64,000 nucleotides of DNA, from positions 682,001 to 746,000 of the forward strand of contig NZ_LN868537.1 in assembly GCF_001261775.1 (NCBI RefSeq), given 5' to 3'. The DNA comes from Anaeromassilibacillus senegalensis (GTDB lineage Bacteria > Bacillota > Clostridia > Oscillospirales > Acutalibacteraceae). Both the position numbers and the translations under genes were made by a program. How positions within the stretch are numbered: the first letter of the stretch is position 1; every line of letters starts with the position of its first letter. Positions 17,766 to 27,960 of this stretch are shown here, piece by piece. Under the pieces are notes generated by a model. That model was given only the letters and a program-made list of their open reading frames with translations. It did not search any database and was not told the DNA's origin.

Positions 17766-18077
17766 ACTAAAGCCCACGGCTGTACCGGGGAGTTTCAAAA
17801 AAGCATTAGCGTTCAGTAGAAAAAGCAGAGAATTAAACAGACAATACGTGAGTAAATAAATATTCTATATAAAAACGGTTATAGCGAACGTTTGCGTTAG
17901 GGAAGTGTGGCAGACGCTGACGTTAGGGAGTGAACCGCTCTAATTTGGTTGGCCGTCCCATTTTTTCTTGTCCAATCCGTTCCCTCACTTTGGAACATCC
18001 TAAATATAGCCTATAAGATATCCTAAAGTCAATAGATTTATGGCAACAATTATTATATTAAAATTAGGGTTAACAGC
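17766..18077. other. Gene-free spacer between galM and the guaA-island junction
   Basis: No coding frame is supported here. Two short imperfect direct repeats, GCGTTAGGGAAGTG (about 17894-17907) and ACGTTAGGGAGTG (about 17920-17932), are the only structure seen; they look like debris of an older insertion. Confidence 0.4.
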
Positions 18078-18118
18078 AAAAAATCCCGAAAGCCTGTTGC
18101 ATCAGCAAGCATCCGGGA
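18078..18118 (-). terminator. Displaced original terminator of the second guaA gene
   Basis: On the minus strand TCCCGGATGCTTG pairs with CAGGCTTTCGGGA (one mismatch, two wobbles) and is followed by TTTTTT. It lies 11 bases beyond a codon string GAG-GTC-GAG-TGG-GAA-TAA-like end (V-E-W-E-stop) that mimics the GuaA C-terminus but has no gene in front. This fits a terminator cut off from guaA by island insertion. Confidence 0.65.
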
Positions 18119-18129
18119 CTTTCTTATTT

Positions 18130-18139
18130 ATTCCCACTC
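18130..18139. other. Left attachment site (attL) of the guaA island
   Basis: ATTCCCACTC is identical to the last codons of the second guaA (29004-29013). The two copies bound the island as direct repeats. Confidence 0.6.
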
Positions 18140-18326
18140 GACTTCTATTTCGTTTTAAATGGTAATTATATGTATTTTTTAATTCTCTTTTGTTGTTGAT
18201 TTTTGCAAAATGACACGCACTTTATCCGCATTATCTAAAACTTTTGTAGCTAAAATGTAGCCAGCGATTTTCATTCACCTCAACACCTACAAGCCACTGG
18301 ATACGATTAAAGTAGATAAATAGCTT
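18140..18326 (+). other. Coding debris at the left end of the island
   Basis: Short broken rightward frames are seen, for example one ending H-L-N-T-Y-K-P-L-D-T-I-K-V-D-K-stop at about 18320, directly before a terminator. This is where an integrase gene would be expected, but the remnant is too short to identify. Confidence 0.3.
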
Positions 18327-18364
18327 AACAAATAGCATCTCTTTTGAGGTGCTATTTGTTTTTG
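18327..18364 (+). terminator. Terminator ahead of the restriction locus
   Basis: AACAAATAGCATCTC pairs with GAGGTGCTATTTGTT around TTTT and is followed by a T run; it would insulate the restriction genes from upstream transcription. Confidence 0.75.
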
Positions 18365-18422
18365 CCTAATTCTCTTTATCATCATCAAATTGTGCGAAAT
18401 CCCTATTTTTTAGTGCAATTTA

Positions 18423-18431
18423 TGCTATAAT
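18423..18431 (+). promoter_or_regulatory. Extended -10 promoter of the restriction locus
   Basis: TGC-TATAAT lies 20 bases ahead of the GGAGGG ribosome site of the HTH gene; no good -35 is seen, as is normal with the TGN extension. Confidence 0.55.
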
Positions 18432-18458
18432 ATATTTTTAAGAAACGGAGGGTTTTAT

Positions 18459-18650
18459 ATGAGTGAACTATCAAAACCGGAACCATGGGTAAACACAAAA
18501 GAAATCGCCGAGCACATGGGTGTCACTGTGGAAACTGTTCGTAAGTGGATTAAGCTTGAAAAAATACCTTGCCACCGCATCGGTAAGCTTTGGAAGTTTA
18601 AAGTCAGCGAGGTTGACGAGTGGGTGACAAGCGGACAGGCAACCGAGTAG
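18459..18650 (+). CDS. MerR/excisionase-type helix-turn-helix protein
   Basis: A 63-residue DNA-binding protein of the HTH_17/excisionase class: VNTKEIAEHMGVTVETVRKW is the helix-turn-helix and the wing carries PCHRIGKLWKF. Such proteins often sit directly ahead of hsdM, probably acting as controllers of restriction-modification expression; others act as excisionases of mobile elements. Here it is first in the locus, 130 bp ahead of hsdM on the same strand, behind its own promoter and GGAGGG. Either role fits the context. Confidence 0.8.
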   Translation: MSELSKPEPWVNTKEIAEHMGVTVETVRKWIKLEKIPCHRIGKLWKFKVSEVDEWVTSGQATE

Positions 18651-18780
18651 TCGGCCATACAGAAAACGCCCATTTTACTGGCCGCCATAAATTCATGATA
18701 GTATATGACAACACAAAATTCAGCGAGCTCAGCCCTAAAGGTTTGAGAATTGCTCAGTACGATTATATGGAGGAATAAAA

Positions 18781-20328
18781 ATGTCAAGTGCAGCACAGAG
18801 AGCCGAACTGCAATCTAAAATATGGAAAATAGCCAATGATGTTCGTGGCTCCGTAGATGGATGGGATTTTAAGCAATATGTTTTAGGAACACTTTTTTAT
18901 CGTTTTATCAGCGAAAATTTTTCTAACTACATCGAAGGCGGCGATGAGAGCGTTAAGTATGCAGAGCTTGACGATAGCATCATCACCAAAGAAATTAAAG
19001 AGGATGCTATCAAGACGAAGGGTTATTTTATCTACCCCAGTCAGCTGTTTGCCAACATTGCTAAAAACGCAAATACCAATGACAGCTTAAATACCGAATT
19101 GAAAGCAATCTTTGATACCATTGAAAGTTCAGCCAACGGATATCCTTCGGAACTGGATATCAAAGGCTTATTTGCCGATTTCGATACCACCAGCAACCGC
19201 TTGGGAAATACAGTCAAAGACAAAAACAGTCGTTTAGCCGCTGTTATAAAAGGCGTGGAAGAGCTGGATTTTGGCAAGTTTGAGGATAACCAAATTGATC
19301 TCTTCGGTGATGCCTATGAATTTTTGATCTCCAATTATGCTGCCAATGCGGGCAAGTCAGGGGGAGAATTTTTCACGCCTCAAAGCGTTTCAAAGCTGAT
19401 TGCAAAGCTGGCCATCCACAAGCAGACAACGATCAACAAGATTTACGACCCTGCTGCCGGTTCTGGCTCGCTGCTGTTGCAAGCAAAAAAGCAATTTGAT
19501 GCTCACATTATTGAAGACGGCTTCTTTGGACAGGAAATCAATCACACAACCTATAACCTTGCCCGCATGAATATGTTTTTGCATAATGTTAACTATGATA
19601 AATTCAATATTGCACTGGGCAACACTTTGACAGACCCTCAGTTTGGCAGCGACAAGCCCTTTGATGCCATTGTGTCCAACCCGCCATATTCCATCAACTG
19701 GATTGGCAGTGATGACCCAACCCTCATTAACGATGACCGCTTTGCCCCTGCCGGTGTTCTTGCACCAAAGTCGAAAGCGGACTTTGCCTTTGTGCTCCAT
19801 AGCCTGAGCTATCTTTCCGGCAAAGGGCGGGCGGCTATCGTCTGCTTCCCTGGTATCTTTTACCGTGGTGGTGCAGAGCAGAAAATCAGACAGTATCTCA
19901 TTGACAACAACTTTGTGGAAACGGTTATCTCGCTGGCTCCAAACCTTTTTTACGGCACCTCTATTGCTGTTAATATCTTGGTTTTGTCCAAACACAAGAG
20001 CGACACAAAAGTGCAATTCATTGATGCCAGCGGTGAAGACTTTTATAAAAAAGAGACCAATAACAATGTGCTGACAGAAGACCATATTGAAAAAATCCTC
20101 ACGCTGTTTGACCGAAAGGAAGACATTGACTATGTAGCAAAGTCTGTGGATAAGGATAAAATTGCGGAAGAAAATTACAATCTTTCCGTAAGCTCTTATG
20201 TAGAGGCTAAAGACACCAGAGAAGTCATTGATATCAATGTGCTGAACGCAGAAATTAAAACAACCGTTGCAAAAATTGATAGGCTTCGTGCTGAGATCGA
20301 TGAGATCATTGCGGAAATCGAGGTGTGA
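18781..20328 (+). CDS. hsdM: Type I restriction-modification system, DNA methyltransferase subunit
   Basis: A 515-residue N6-adenine methyltransferase, modification subunit of a type I system. The N-terminal helical HsdM domain (about 8-150) precedes a gamma-class catalytic domain: SAM motif I DPAAGSGS at 223-230 and catalytic NPPY at 300-303. The C-terminal coiled coil (about 470-515) ends in [14 protein letters not shown] and would contact HsdS. GGAGG lies 7 bases ahead of the ATG. Its stop overlaps the GTG/ATG start region of hsdS, so translation is coupled. The overall layout resembles type IC (EcoR124I-like) HsdM. Confidence 0.96.
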   Translation: MSSAAQRAELQSKIWKIANDVRGSVDGWDFKQYVLGTLFYRFISENFSNYIEGGDESVKYAELDDSIITKEIKEDAIKTKGYFIYPSQLFANIAKNANTNDSLNTELKAIFDTIESSANGYPSELDIKGLFADFDTTSNRLGNTVKDKNSRLAAVIKGVEELDFGKFEDNQIDLFGDAYEFLISNYAANAGKSGGEFFTPQSVSKLIAKLAIHKQTTINKIYDPAAGSGSLLLQAKKQFDAHIIEDGFFGQEINHTTYNLARMNMFLHNVNYDKFNIALGNTLTDPQFGSDKPFDAIVSNPPYSINWIGSDDPTLINDDRFAPAGVLAPKSKADFAFVLHSLSYLSGKGRAAIVCFPGIFYRGGAEQKIRQYLIDNNFVETVISLAPNLFYGTSIAVNILVLSKHKSDTKVQFIDASGEDFYKKETNNNVLTEDHIEKILTLFDRKEDIDYVAKSVDKDKIAEENYNLSVSSYVEAKDTREVIDINVLNAEIKTTVAKIDRLRAEIDEIIAEIEV

Positions 20329-20330
20329 GC

Positions 20331-21521
20331 ATGAGTAGATTAGATGAGCTGATAAAGGAACTTTGTCCAGATGGAGTGGAGTGTGCTCCACTTGAAGAAT
20401 GCTGTAATATCTTAGATAGACAGCGTAAGCCTGTTACAAAGTCAGCGAGAGAAATAGGCCAATACCCTTATTATGGTGCAAATGGAATTCAAGACTATGT
20501 TTCGGAGTATATTTTTGACGGTACATTTGTTTTAGTTGGTGAAGATGGTAGCGTCATAACTAAAAATGGTAATCCAGTTGTCACATGGGCTAAAGGGAAA
20601 ATATGGGTCAATAATCATGCTCATATTATTGAAGAAAGGGATGGAGTTTTATTAAGATACTTGTACCACTTTATCCAGACAGTTGATGTTACACCATTGA
20701 TTCATGGCAACATTCCCAAACTTACAGGTGGCGACTTTAAAGCAATCCTAATCCCCCTCCCCCCTCTCCCTGTGCAAGAGGAAATTATCCGCATATTAGA
20801 CAATTTCACGGAGCTTACAGCGGAGCTTACAGCGGAGCTTACAGCGAGAAAAAAACAGTATGAATATTATAGGGATAGTTTGCTGTTGCGGAACAACAAC
20901 ATTTCTATGGTTCCATTAAAAACCGTAGTAAAGAGAAGCTGTTCGGGAGGAACTCCCACAAAAGGAAATAGCTCGTACTATGATAATGGGGATATTCCTT
21001 GGTTACGTACCCAAGATGTGAAGTTTAATGAAATATATGAAATAGATAGCTTTATAACAGAAGAAGCGGTAGCAAAAACATCTGCCAAATGGATCCCCTC
21101 TAACTGCGTTATTATAGCTATTTCAGGAGCAACGGCTGGACGATGTGCAATTAATAAAATACCTACAACCACCAATCAGCACTGCCTAAACTTGGAGATT
21201 GACGATTCAAAAGCTCTATATAAATATGTTTTCTATTGCGTTTATAGTCAATACGAGGAATTGATTTCAAAAAAACAAGGGGCAAGAGGTGACTTAAACT
21301 CATCGTTGGTATTGAGTCTTGATATCCCTATTCCATACCCAAACGATGTAGAAAAATCACTTGCCGAGCAACAACGCATTGTCGACATCCTTGACCGCTT
21401 CGATACTCTTTGCAACGACATTTCAAGCGGTCTGCCCGCCGAGATAAAGGCAAGGCAGCAACAATATGAATACTACCGTGATAAGCTGCTTGCCTTTCCA
21501 AAGGCTGAATTAGAGGTGTAG
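20331..21521 (+). CDS. hsdS: Type I restriction-modification system, specificity subunit with TAEL repeat
   Basis: A 396-residue specificity subunit with two target-recognition domains (about 15-150 and 205-345), each followed by a conserved helix. The helices contain near-identical [14 protein letters not shown] and [14 protein letters not shown], showing the internal duplication. The central helix contains ELTA repeated three times, exactly the feature that sets the length of the non-specific spacer in EcoR124-type enzymes. The start is ATG 20331 behind GAGGTG; a GTG two codons upstream overlaps the hsdM stop. The recognition sequence cannot be deduced by eye. Confidence 0.95.
   Translation: MSRLDELIKELCPDGVECAPLEECCNILDRQRKPVTKSAREIGQYPYYGANGIQDYVSEYIFDGTFVLVGEDGSVITKNGNPVVTWAKGKIWVNNHAHIIEERDGVLLRYLYHFIQTVDVTPLIHGNIPKLTGGDFKAILIPLPPLPVQEEIIRILDNFTELTAELTAELTARKKQYEYYRDSLLLRNNNISMVPLKTVVKRSCSGGTPTKGNSSYYDNGDIPWLRTQDVKFNEIYEIDSFITEEAVAKTSAKWIPSNCVIIAISGATAGRCAINKIPTTTNQHCLNLEIDDSKALYKYVFYCVYSQYEELISKKQGARGDLNSSLVLSLDIPIPYPNDVEKSLAEQQRIVDILDRFDTLCNDISSGLPAEIKARQQQYEYYRDKLLAFPKAELEV
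20811..20846 (+). repeat. Three perfect 12-bp tandem repeats in hsdS (Thr-Ala-Glu-Leu)
   Basis: GAGCTTACAGCG occurs three times in direct succession, in frame, in the central conserved helix of HsdS. Slippage by whole units would keep the frame and change the distance between the two half-sites recognised. Confidence 0.95.
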
Positions 21522-21522
21522 T

Positions 21523-22740
21523 ATGGGAAAAAGTTTAAATGAAATCGCACAAGAGCTAAAAAACAATAATAAAAAGGTACAGCTAATTTACGCCTTCAAT
21601 GGAACCGGCAAAACAAGACTCTCCAAAGAGTTTAAAGAATTAGTTGCGCCTAAAGGCGATGTAGAAATCGAGGATACAGGATTAGCGAACAAGAAAATTA
21701 TTTACTATAATGCCTTTACTGAGGATTTGTTTTACTGGGACAATGATTTAGTGAATGATACTGAGCCGAAGCTTAAAATACAACCAAATGTTTTTACGCA
21801 CTGGGTCTTTGTAGACCAAGGACAAGAGTTAAACATCAGCAAAAATTTTCAATATTATACAGATGAAAAATTAACACCTCACCTTAATGCACAATATACT
21901 ACTAAAAATGATGGAGGAAAAGATTTTATAGTACCAGCCTTTTCAGAAGTTACGTTTTCCTATGAGCGTGGCAATGAAGATTTTTCAGAAAACATTAAAA
22001 TATCAAAAGGTGAAGAAAGCTGTTTTATCTGGAGTGTTTTTTATTCACTGCTTAAACAAGTGGTGGAAGTTCTTAATATTGATAAGGATAGTATAGACCA
22101 AGAACGGGAAACAGATAGTTTTGATAATTTGGAATATGTATTTATTGATGACCCCGTGACTTCATTAGATGAAAATCACTTAATTGAATTTGCAGTGGAT
22201 TTAGCTGAAATAATCAAGGAAAGTATATCTGACTTGAAATTTATTATCACTACGCATAACCCTCTTTTTTACAATGTGCTTAGCAATGAATTTAATAATA
22301 ATAATAAAAAAACAGGTTATAATCCTAACAAGCATTTTAAGAAGCTCTGTCTGACAAAGACTGAAGACTCCACTTATGAAATAAACAGCTCCAATGACTC
22401 ACCATTTTCTTATCACCTGTTTTTATTAAATGAAATTCAAAAAGCCGTTGAAACTGGGCAAATATACAAATATCATTTCAATTTTATGCGTAATATTTTA
22501 GAAAAGACATCAACCTTCTTAGGGTATGATGTTTGGGGCGATTTGCTATCCCCTGTCAAAGGTGATAAAGAAGCGTACATAAAAAGAATCCTAAACTTGT
22601 CAAGTCATTCAAAACACTCAGCTGAAGAAATTGTTATGATTACAGACGATGACAAGCGAGCACTAACAAATCTTGTTAAGGAAATTTCAGCAATATACAG
22701 ATTTAACGGCAAGCAAAATAAATACGGTGAGGAGGTTTGA
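21523..22740 (+). CDS. PrrC-like anticodon nuclease candidate (ABC-type ATPase)
   Basis: A 405-residue protein between hsdS and hsdR, with one base between it and the hsdS stop. The N-terminal part is an AAA_13/ABC-like ATPase: Walker A NGTGKT (26-31), signature-like ISKGEES (160-166), Walker B and D-loop [11 protein letters not shown] (206-216) and switch His245 in TTHNP. The C-terminal part has Arg323-x3-Glu327 (RNILE) and Ser-His362 (SSHS). PrrC of E. coli, also about 400 residues and also between hsdS and hsdR of a type IC system, uses Arg320-Glu324-His356 to cut tRNA-Lys. I infer a latent anticodon nuclease silenced by the restriction complex. Function is unproven; an unrelated SMC-like defence ATPase is the alternative. 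The gene is strikingly A/T-rich. Confidence 0.75.
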   Translation: MGKSLNEIAQELKNNNKKVQLIYAFNGTGKTRLSKEFKELVAPKGDVEIEDTGLANKKIIYYNAFTEDLFYWDNDLVNDTEPKLKIQPNVFTHWVFVDQGQELNISKNFQYYTDEKLTPHLNAQYTTKNDGGKDFIVPAFSEVTFSYERGNEDFSENIKISKGEESCFIWSVFYSLLKQVVEVLNIDKDSIDQERETDSFDNLEYVFIDDPVTSLDENHLIEFAVDLAEIIKESISDLKFIITTHNPLFYNVLSNEFNNNNKKTGYNPNKHFKKLCLTKTEDSTYEINSSNDSPFSYHLFLLNEIQKAVETGQIYKYHFNFMRNILEKTSTFLGYDVWGDLLSPVKGDKEAYIKRILNLSSHSKHSAEEIVMITDDDKRALTNLVKEISAIYRFNGKQNKYGEEV

Positions 22741-22742
22741 AA

Positions 22743-25700
22743 ATGTCCGAGTTTAACATAATCGCTGAATCTAACAACTTTATCGTTTTAGATAAATATA
22801 CAAAGATTGAGCAGCAAGGTGCCAGCTACCAAACCGAAGCGGATTTAGAGCGTGAGCTCATTGCCGATTTGGTGAACCAAGGCTACGACCATCTACCAAA
22901 GCTCACGACCCCAAAGGCAATGCTTGAAAATGTCCGGGTGCAACTGCAACTGCTGAACAAGATGGAGTTTTCGGATGACGAGTGGAAGCGTTTTTGTGAG
23001 GAGTACTTAGATAAACCAATTGACAGCCACATCGACAAGACACGCAAAATTCATAACGATTATATCTACGACTTTGTTTTTGACGATGGACATATCCAAA
23101 ACATTTATCTGGTGGACAAAAAGGATATCGCAAAAAATAAGCTGCAAGTCATTTCACAATTTGAACAAACCGGAACCCACGCCAACCGATATGATGTTAC
23201 CATTTTAGTCAATGGGCTTCCGTTGGTTCAAGTTGAGCTAAAAAAACGTGGAATTGCAATCAAAGAAGCGTTCAACCAAGTAAATAGATATAGCAAGGAG
23301 AGTTTTAATTCGGAAAACTCTCTGTTTAAGTATCTGCAACTCTTTGTTATCTCCAATGGAACCGATAGCCGCTATTTTGCAAACACGACAAAGCGAGATA
23401 AAAACAGCTTTGATTTTACGATGAACTGGGCAAAGTCAGACAATGCACTGATTAAAGATTTGAAGGATTTTACGGCAACATTCTTTCAAAAAAACACATT
23501 GCTCAGTGTGCTTCTGCTATACTCTGTTTTTGACAGCAGCGACAATCTGCTCATCATGCGCCCTTATCAGATTGCCGCAACAGAACGAATTTTGTGGAAG
23601 ATTAAAAGCTCCTACTACGCTAAGAAATGGCGCACCACGGAAAGCGGCGGATACATTTGGCATACCACCGGCAGCGGAAAAACACTGACAAGCTTTAAAG
23701 CCGCACGCCTTGCCACCGAGCTGGATTTTATCGACAAAGTGTTCTTTGTTGTGGACAGAAAAGACTTGGACTATCAGACGATGAAAGAGTATCAGCGTTT
23801 TTCTCCCGACAGCGTAAACGGCTCTGAAAACACCGCTGGGTTAAAGCGCAACATTGAAAAAGATGACAATAAAATCATTGTGACTACCATTCAAAAGCTG
23901 AATCATCTGATGAAAAGCGAAGCGGATTTGCCTATTTATAACAAGCAGGTCGTTTTCATTTTTGACGAAGCACATCGCTCACAGTTTGGCGAAGCGCAAA
24001 AAAATATTCACAAGAAGTTCAAACAGTATTACCAGTTTGGGTTCACCGGCACCCCCATCTTCCCCGAAAATGCTCTTGGCGCCGAAACCACGGCTTCTGT
24101 GTTTGGGCGTGAATTGCACTCCTATGTTATCACTGATGCCATCAGAGATGAAAAAGTGCTTAAGTTTAAGGTTGATTATAACGATGTTCGCCCCAAGTTC
24201 AAATCAATTGAAATGGAGCAGGACGAGAAAAAGCTGACTGCTGCCGAAACAAAAGAGGCACTGCTGCACCCTGAAAGAATCAAAGAGATTTCACAGTATA
24301 TTTTGAATAATTTTAGGGTGAAAACACATCGTTCCCATGCAGGGGCAAAAGGGTTCAATGCCATGTTCGCTGTAAGCAGCGTTGATGCGGCAAAGCTCTA
24401 CTACGAGGCACTGAATGACTTGCAAAAGGAAAGCGAAAAACCTCTCAGAATTGCAACGATTTTTTCTTTTGCGGCCAACGAAGAACAAAATGCCATTGGT
24501 GAAATTGTTGACGAAACATTTGAACCCACCGCTATGGATAGCAGTGCAAAAGAGTTCCTAACTTACGCTATTAGCAATTATAATACTATGTTCAAAACGA
24601 ACTTCGGCGTGGAAAGCAAGGAGTTTCAAAATTATTATCGTGACCTTGCAAACCGTGTAAGAAAACAGGAAATTGATCTTTTAATTGTGGTTGGAATGTT
24701 TTTGACGGGCTTTGATGCACCAACTCTAAACACGCTCTTTGTTGATAAAAACCTTCGTTACCACGGTTTGATTCAAGCATTTTCAAGAACGAACCGTATT
24801 TATGATTCCACAAAGACCTTTGGAAATATTGTTACTTTCCGAGATTTGGAGAAAGCTACCGTTGATGCCATCACTCTTTTTGGCGATACCAATACTAAAA
24901 ATGTTGTGCTTGAGAAGAGCTATAACGAATATATGCAAGGCTTTACCGACATTGCTACCGGCGAAGCCCGTCGTGGCTATGTGGAACTGGTAAAAGAGTT
25001 AAATGAACGCTTTCCTAATGTCGACGAAATCGTAACAGAGAAGGATAAAAAAGATTTTTCCAAGTTATTTGGTGAGTATTTGCGAGTTGAAAATATCCTT
25101 CAAAACTATGATGAGTTTGCGAGCTTGAAAGCATTACAGTCGGTTGATTTGCATGACCCTCAAGCCGTTGAAGCGTTCAAGTCTGCCCACTATGTAAGCG
25201 ATGAGGAAATTGCAGCTATGCAAGAAATCGCCGTGCCGGAAGAAAGAATTATTCAAGATTATCGTTCTACCTATAATGATATTCGTGATTGGCTCCGCAA
25301 AGAAGGTGCTGGTAAGGAAAAAGAGGCATCCTCGATTGACTGGGATGATGTTGTCTTTGAGGTTGACCTCTTAAAATCACAAGAGATAAATCTGGATTAT
25401 ATTCTCGAACTCATCTTTGAGAAAAATAAAAAGCTGCAAAATAAAGAAACCTTGGTTGATGATGTGCGTCGTCTCATCCGTTCAAGTGTAGGCAATCGTG
25501 CAAAAGAAAGTTTGGTGGTTGATTTTATCAATCAAACAGATTTAGATAAAATCGAAGATAAGGCAAGTATCATAGATGCCTTTTTTTCGTTTGCTCAAGC
25601 TGAGCAATTAAGAGAAGCGGAAGAATTGATTCATGCTGAAGAGCTCAACCAAGATGCTGCAAGGCGCTACATCCTCACATCGTTGAAGAAGGAGTACGCC

Positions 25701-25841
25701 AGTGAAAACGGAACAGAACTCAATGAAGTTTTGCCTAAAATGAGCCCGCTGAACCCTAAGTATTTAACGAAAAAGCAAACCGTATTTCAGAAAATAGCTG
25801 CCTTTGTCGAAAAGTTTAAAGGTGTGGGCGGCTCGATATAG
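22743..25841 (+). CDS. hsdR: Type I restriction endonuclease, R (translocase/nuclease) subunit
   Basis: A 1032-residue motor subunit. The nuclease motif is Asp151...Glu165-x-Lys167 (VELK). The SF2 translocase has Walker A HTTGSGKT (Lys313), DEAH at 408-411, FTGTPIF, and a C-terminal helicase half with [20 protein letters not shown] and QAFSRTNR. By count these positions coincide with those I recall for EcoR124I HsdR (D151, E165, K167, K313), which supports type IC. The start is ATG 22743, behind GAGGAGG with 7-nt spacing, 2 bases after the preceding stop. It cleaves unmethylated DNA far from the recognition site after ATP-driven translocation. All motifs are intact. Confidence 0.96.
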   Translation: MSEFNIIAESNNFIVLDKYTKIEQQGASYQTEADLERELIADLVNQGYDHLPKLTTPKAMLENVRVQLQLLNKMEFSDDEWKRFCEEYLDKPIDSHIDKTRKIHNDYIYDFVFDDGHIQNIYLVDKKDIAKNKLQVISQFEQTGTHANRYDVTILVNGLPLVQVELKKRGIAIKEAFNQVNRYSKESFNSENSLFKYLQLFVISNGTDSRYFANTTKRDKNSFDFTMNWAKSDNALIKDLKDFTATFFQKNTLLSVLLLYSVFDSSDNLLIMRPYQIAATERILWKIKSSYYAKKWRTTESGGYIWHTTGSGKTLTSFKAARLATELDFIDKVFFVVDRKDLDYQTMKEYQRFSPDSVNGSENTAGLKRNIEKDDNKIIVTTIQKLNHLMKSEADLPIYNKQVVFIFDEAHRSQFGEAQKNIHKKFKQYYQFGFTGTPIFPENALGAETTASVFGRELHSYVITDAIRDEKVLKFKVDYNDVRPKFKSIEMEQDEKKLTAAETKEALLHPERIKEISQYILNNFRVKTHRSHAGAKGFNAMFAVSSVDAAKLYYEALNDLQKESEKPLRIATIFSFAANEEQNAIGEIVDETFEPTAMDSSAKEFLTYAISNYNTMFKTNFGVESKEFQNYYRDLANRVRKQEIDLLIVVGMFLTGFDAPTLNTLFVDKNLRYHGLIQAFSRTNRIYDSTKTFGNIVTFRDLEKATVDAITLFGDTNTKNVVLEKSYNEYMQGFTDIATGEARRGYVELVKELNERFPNVDEIVTEKDKKDFSKLFGEYLRVENILQNYDEFASLKALQSVDLHDPQAVEAFKSAHYVSDEEIAAMQEIAVPEERIIQDYRSTYNDIRDWLRKEGAGKEKEASSIDWDDVVFEVDLLKSQEINLDYILELIFEKNKKLQNKETLVDDVRRLIRSSVGNRAKESLVVDFINQTDLDKIEDKASIIDAFFSFAQAEQLREAEELIHAEELNQDAARRYILTSLKKEYASENGTELNEVLPKMSPLNPKYLTKKQTVFQKIAAFVEKFKGVGGSI

Positions 25842-25903
25842 GGTAAGGATTTGTATTAAAAGACCAGAATGGAATTTCTACGTAAGGCGTAATGGCAAGC
25901 AAT

Positions 25904-25930
25904 GCACGGGTATATACCTTCCGTGCTTTT
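25904..25930 (+). terminator. Hairpin with T run after hsdR
   Basis: GCACGG pairs with CCGTGC, followed by TTTTT; outer bases CAAGCAA/TTGCTTG can extend the structure. Confidence 0.55.
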
Positions 25931-25957
25931 TGCTTGTTGGTGCATTACCCCAAACCC

Positions 25958-25990
25958 CAAAAGGACAGAGCATTTTGCTCTGTCCTTTTA
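25958..25990. terminator. Strong terminator between hsdR and the relaxase remnant
   Basis: AAAAGGACAGAGCA and its exact inverse around a short T loop, ending in TTTT; works in both directions between convergent genes. Confidence 0.8.
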
Positions 25991-26041
25991 AGCTGCTATG
26001 CGTCTGCTACGTCCGCCTTACGGCGTGCTATTTTTTAAAGA

Positions 26042-27448
26042 TTATCGTTCATCCTGCGACATGAGTTTTGTCGTTTTTGTTGGCTGCTGCACATTCAAAA
26101 TCCAATCAATATTATGCTTCGCCATCTGCAAATCCACCATCTCCTGCCGAGCCTGTTTGTACTCAGCATAGAGTTTGTTTTTTGTGAAGACAGTGTATCA
26201 TATTCCGTTTTTTGTGCATCCATAGACGGCAACTTTTCCAGCCCAAGCTTATCAAATTCTTGCTTGGCAGTCTTATGTAATAGTAGGTCAGATTCATGTG
26301 CTGCCAAAAACTTTTTGCTATATCCCGACTGCCGATACTGCACATAAATATCACGGGTTTTGCGATAGGTGTCAATGCTCTTTTGCAGGCTGGTAATTTC
26401 AGAAAGTCGCTTTTCATTCGCCTTAATTTTATCCGAAAGCATATCAAACCGCCGCCCTGCCTCCTCCTCCTTTGCAGATAAAACCTCGTAATCATCCAAT
26501 CCATTTTCCTGCAAATAAATCAGAGTTTTTGCAGCCTCTTTGAGATTAAAAGTCTTTGCCCACTTTTCATATCCGAACCTTTGCCTTGTTGTATCTTCGC
26601 TTCAATGTCAATAAGCATGTTCGGCTTTTTACCGGCAGGAGAAAGAGCCTTTTTCTTCGCCATAGGTTTTACAATCTGCTCACACTCAAGCCGTTTTAAA
26701 AGTTCGTGTACTGTATAATTCTCACCCAAAGAATCCAGGCGGATAAACCGCTTTCCCTGCGGCAGCTTCACCGCTAAGTGTGCCTTGTGCTTTACTTCGC
26801 AACCAGCTTTACGTAGAGCATCCTTTAATTCCTCTAAGGTCAAACTTTGTTCAAGGTTTGCATCAATCAGCTCTGCTAAACTCTCCCGAAGCGTAGGCTG
26901 TTTTTCATCACCAATCCATGTGCCATAACTGCCACGGCTCTGCTTTGGCTTCTCAATAATGGACAGCCCATTTTCTGCACATAGCCTATCTGAAATCTTT
27001 CGAATGGCAAAGCTGAATCCCCAGAAGTTGCGAAACTTTTTGGTGTAATCCAGCGCAGTAGAATTAAAGATAATGTGCGAGTGGACATGAGACTTGTCCA
27101 CATGAGTACAAACCAGAAAAGCGTGTTTTCCCTTGGTCAGCGACATAGCAAGATCATAGCAAATCTTGTTGGCGGTGGCAGGGTCAATCTCGCCGGTCTC
27201 AAAGCTCTGCCGCAAGTGGTAGGCAATAATATTACGCTCCCCTTGGTCTCTGCCGGTGAGCTGTGCATATTGCCGCTTGGATAGCAAAAACTCCTAATCC
27301 GCCATCATAGGGTCGCATTCATAAGAGGAATTCCATTCACCATCATCAGTCTTTTCTGGATTTTCTACATAATCCGTAGACTTGCCCAGTGCCGTTGCCA
27401 CACTTCGCCCTTTGCCAGTGTGCAGGGGCATTATCTTGTTGTTGCCAT
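26042..27448 (-). pseudogene. Broken MobA/VirD2-type relaxase
   Basis: The translated pieces give a relaxase that once nicked the transfer origin of a mobilisable element: MPLHTGKGRSVATALGKSTDYV at the N-terminus, the metal-binding HVDKSHVHSHIIFN block, and a long coiled C-terminus. At least four lesions are visible. A base is missing between ATGGCAACAACAAGA and the codons for MPLHTG (about 27433). TAG replaces a codon, probably CAG, at 27294-27296. A base is lost near 26575, before the codons for YEKWAKTFN. A further shift occurs near 26183, before those for AEYKQARQEM. The frame then runs to the natural stop at 26042. The gene is leftward, convergent with hsdR. Confidence 0.85.
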
Positions 27449-27509
27449 ATACACCTCCATAAAAATTGTGGGGCGGAGCATTGCCATATCGCATTGCCCG
27501 CCCCTTGGT

Positions 27510-27595
27510 TTATCTCAACTTTGACAAGGATTTGAGTACCTCTCCAAAGTCGGATTTAATGGAATCCATCTGATTTGGAGTATACCCCGAAAAAC
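27510..27595 (-). pseudogene. C-terminal stub of a gene upstream of the relaxase
   Basis: Reading leftward, 28 codons ending TPNQMDSIKSDFGEVLKSLSKLR-stop are in frame up to the edge of the IS3 element. The position directly ahead of the relaxase is where MobC-type mobilisation accessory genes normally lie. The rest of the gene has been lost or replaced by the IS. Confidence 0.5.
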
Positions 27596-27654
27596 GGACA
27601 GTGAAATAAAACACCTCCTGTTGTAGAATAGGAACTACAGCAGGAGGTGTTGTC

Positions 27655-27957
27655 ATGTCCAGACAATATGCAAAAGTAGTATTTTTAAGTGAGGAAATAT
27701 TACGCCGAAAAGCAGCAGGAGAAACCGATCGAGAGATCGGTAAGAGCTACGGATTGACAAAGGAACAGGTTTATAAATTGGTAAAACGTCAACGCCGCAA
27801 GACTCATCTAATTGCCAGCGGCTATGTCCCACAACCCAAAGGTCGGCCATGCAAGAATCCGGAAAATGAGGAACAGCGCCGTAATAGTGAAGTGATTCAG
27901 CTGCGGATGCAGGTAGAACTGCTCCGAAATTTTCTGTCCGAAGCTGGAAGGAGGTGA
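27655..27957 (+). CDS. IS3-family transposase OrfA
   Basis: A 100-residue helix-turn-helix protein (ILRRKAAGETDREIGKSYGLTKEQVYKLVKRQ) with a leucine-rich C-terminus (RNSEVIQLRMQVELLRNFL) for oligomerisation with OrfB. The start follows AGGAGGTG. In IS3 elements OrfA binds the ends and OrfAB arises by frameshift; since OrfB is broken here, the protein is probably non-functional for transposition but could inhibit related elements. Confidence 0.8.
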   Translation: MSRQYAKVVFLSEEILRRKAAGETDREIGKSYGLTKEQVYKLVKRQRRKTHLIASGYVPQPKGRPCKNPENEEQRRNSEVIQLRMQVELLRNFLSEAGRR

Positions 27958-27960
27958 GGT

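Noticed and set aside
17766-18458. Integrase gene at the left end of the island
   Set aside because: Only short broken frames are present; none carries tyrosine- or serine-recombinase motifs that I can recognise.
18695-18778. 27-codon frame ([20 protein letters not shown]...) ahead of hsdM
   Set aside because: No ribosome site, and its end merely overlaps the hsdM ribosome site; it may be a gene fragment but cannot be supported as a gene.
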